Shown: positions 41,798 to 42,279 of the stretch, in pieces | Layout: the number at the start of each line of letters is the position of its first letter | Position numbering within the stretch: the first letter of the stretch is position 1 | Origin: an uncultured Bacteroidales bacterium | GTDB taxonomy: Bacteria; Bacteroidota; Bacteroidia; Bacteroidales; WCHB1-69 | DNA length: 42,279 nucleotides | Direction: 5' to 3' | Assembly: GCA_905235135.1 (NCBI GenBank) | Contig: CAJOKR010000014.1 | Coordinates: 1-42,279, forward strand | The notes under the pieces: generated by a model | What the model was told of the DNA's origin: nothing | The model's database searches: none | What the model saw: the letters and a program-made list of their open reading frames with translations, nothing else | Translations under genes and position numbers: made by a program

Positions 41798-41977
41798 CAA
41801 TTTTTTTCCAGTCGGTGATAGATTTCTTATATTTCAAGTTTCAGTATAAAAAATCAGACTTTTGTTGTTAAAAATACGACAAAGAGTGGTAAAAATAGCG
41901 ACAATTTTTTATCACGGGTGTTTGAATTTTTTACACTTTTGCAGGAGTAAAATGCAAGCAAAGACAACTTGAAAGAA

Positions 41978-42274
41978 ATGAGCGAAGAACCGTGTGAAAT
42001 CGTTGATGAATTAGCGTTGGAATCTGAAAAATGCATTCATGTCGGCGCGATAATCAAGGACAAATTGGACCTTGAAAGGAGGACTATCCGTTGGTTCTCC
42101 GAACAGATGAACTGCGACAGGAGCAACATGTACAAACTGCTGTCGCGAGCGCATCTGGATTCCAACTTCATCCTCAGAGCCTCCAAAGTGCTGGAGTACA
42201 ACTTCTTCAAGGACATCGCGGATTTGGTGGACGAGACCACGGCAAACTGCTGGGCCGACCTGTTCATATCTTAA
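41978..42274 (+). CDS. Small helix-turn-helix DNA-binding protein
   Basis: A 98-residue cytoplasmic protein. The segment IIKDKLDLERRTIRWFSEQMNCDRSNMYKLLSRAHLDSNFILRASKVLEYNFFKDIADLV resembles XRE-type helix-turn-helix proteins common in Bacteroidota, with the recognition helix around CDRSNMYKLLSR. It is divergent from cstA across about 266 AT-rich bases that hold the cstA promoter and, near 41933-41941, a weak ACACTTTTG box for this gene. The stop lies 5 nt before the window end, so downstream partners are not visible. A phage or plasmid origin is possible but not shown. Confidence 0.72.
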   Translation: MSEEPCEIVDELALESEKCIHVGAIIKDKLDLERRTIRWFSEQMNCDRSNMYKLLSRAHLDSNFILRASKVLEYNFFKDIADLVDETTANCWADLFIS

Positions 42275-42279
42275 ATTCA

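Overview
The window looks like a chromosome segment of a moderately GC-rich Bacteroidota, most probably a Bacteroidales outside the genus Bacteroides. The signs are -7 boxes of the TAnnTTTG type in front of most genes, a TonB-dependent receptor behind a TPP riboswitch, a short adenylate kinase, a large alpha-2-macroglobulin, and an M1 peptidase with a type A type IX secretion (T9SS) sorting domain. HydE points to [FeFe] hydrogenase and hence fermentative anaerobic metabolism. No rRNA, tRNA, CRISPR array or intact transposase was seen.

Layout. 1-1440: a gene-poor repeat block (large inverted repeat, 28-30 nt palindrome, 11-nt repeats) followed by a 5'-truncated RhuM-type gene. 1441-4724: DNA glycosylase mpg, a helix-hairpin-helix protein, hydE and a TPR-like protein. 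4807-8675: secG, then the proteostasis set tig-clpP-clpX. 8684-11117: TPP riboswitch and its outer-membrane receptor. 11175-17093: a 1972-residue alpha-2-macroglobulin with a CxEQ thioester motif. 17333-22109: dnaB, an SpoU-type RNA methyltransferase, a membrane protein and a secreted two-part protein. 22178-24530: membrane protein, winged-helix regulator and a frameshifted creD. 24575-27052: hpt, adk, dxr. 27290-33701: a lipoprotein and a complete RND efflux system (fusion protein, pump, TolC-type channel). 33702-37920: an AT-richer degenerate island with a YhcG-type nuclease, two AlbA_2-family remnants, a DUF1848 remnant, a dnaB tail remnant and two unknown small genes. 37927-42274: the T9SS-exported M1 peptidase, cstA and a small DNA-binding protein.

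The most interesting content is between and inside the ordinary genes. (i) Short tandem repeats of exactly 7 nt occur at five places. At three of them the array is followed within 0-17 nt by a hairpin module; one array supplies the last residues and stop of the RND fusion protein, and another lies in the first codons of the riboswitch-controlled receptor, where loss or gain of one unit would change frame. (ii) A hairpin unit whose stems vary by compensatory changes is arrayed before, between and after RND operon genes; one copy has become the signal-peptide start of a lipoprotein. (iii) A 28-30 nt perfect palindrome found intergenically is also inserted in frame inside the alpha-2-macroglobulin gene, adding ten residues, much like Rickettsia palindromic elements. 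(iv) Promoters share GCCGCC directly after the -7 box. These are read from sequence; their functions are inference.
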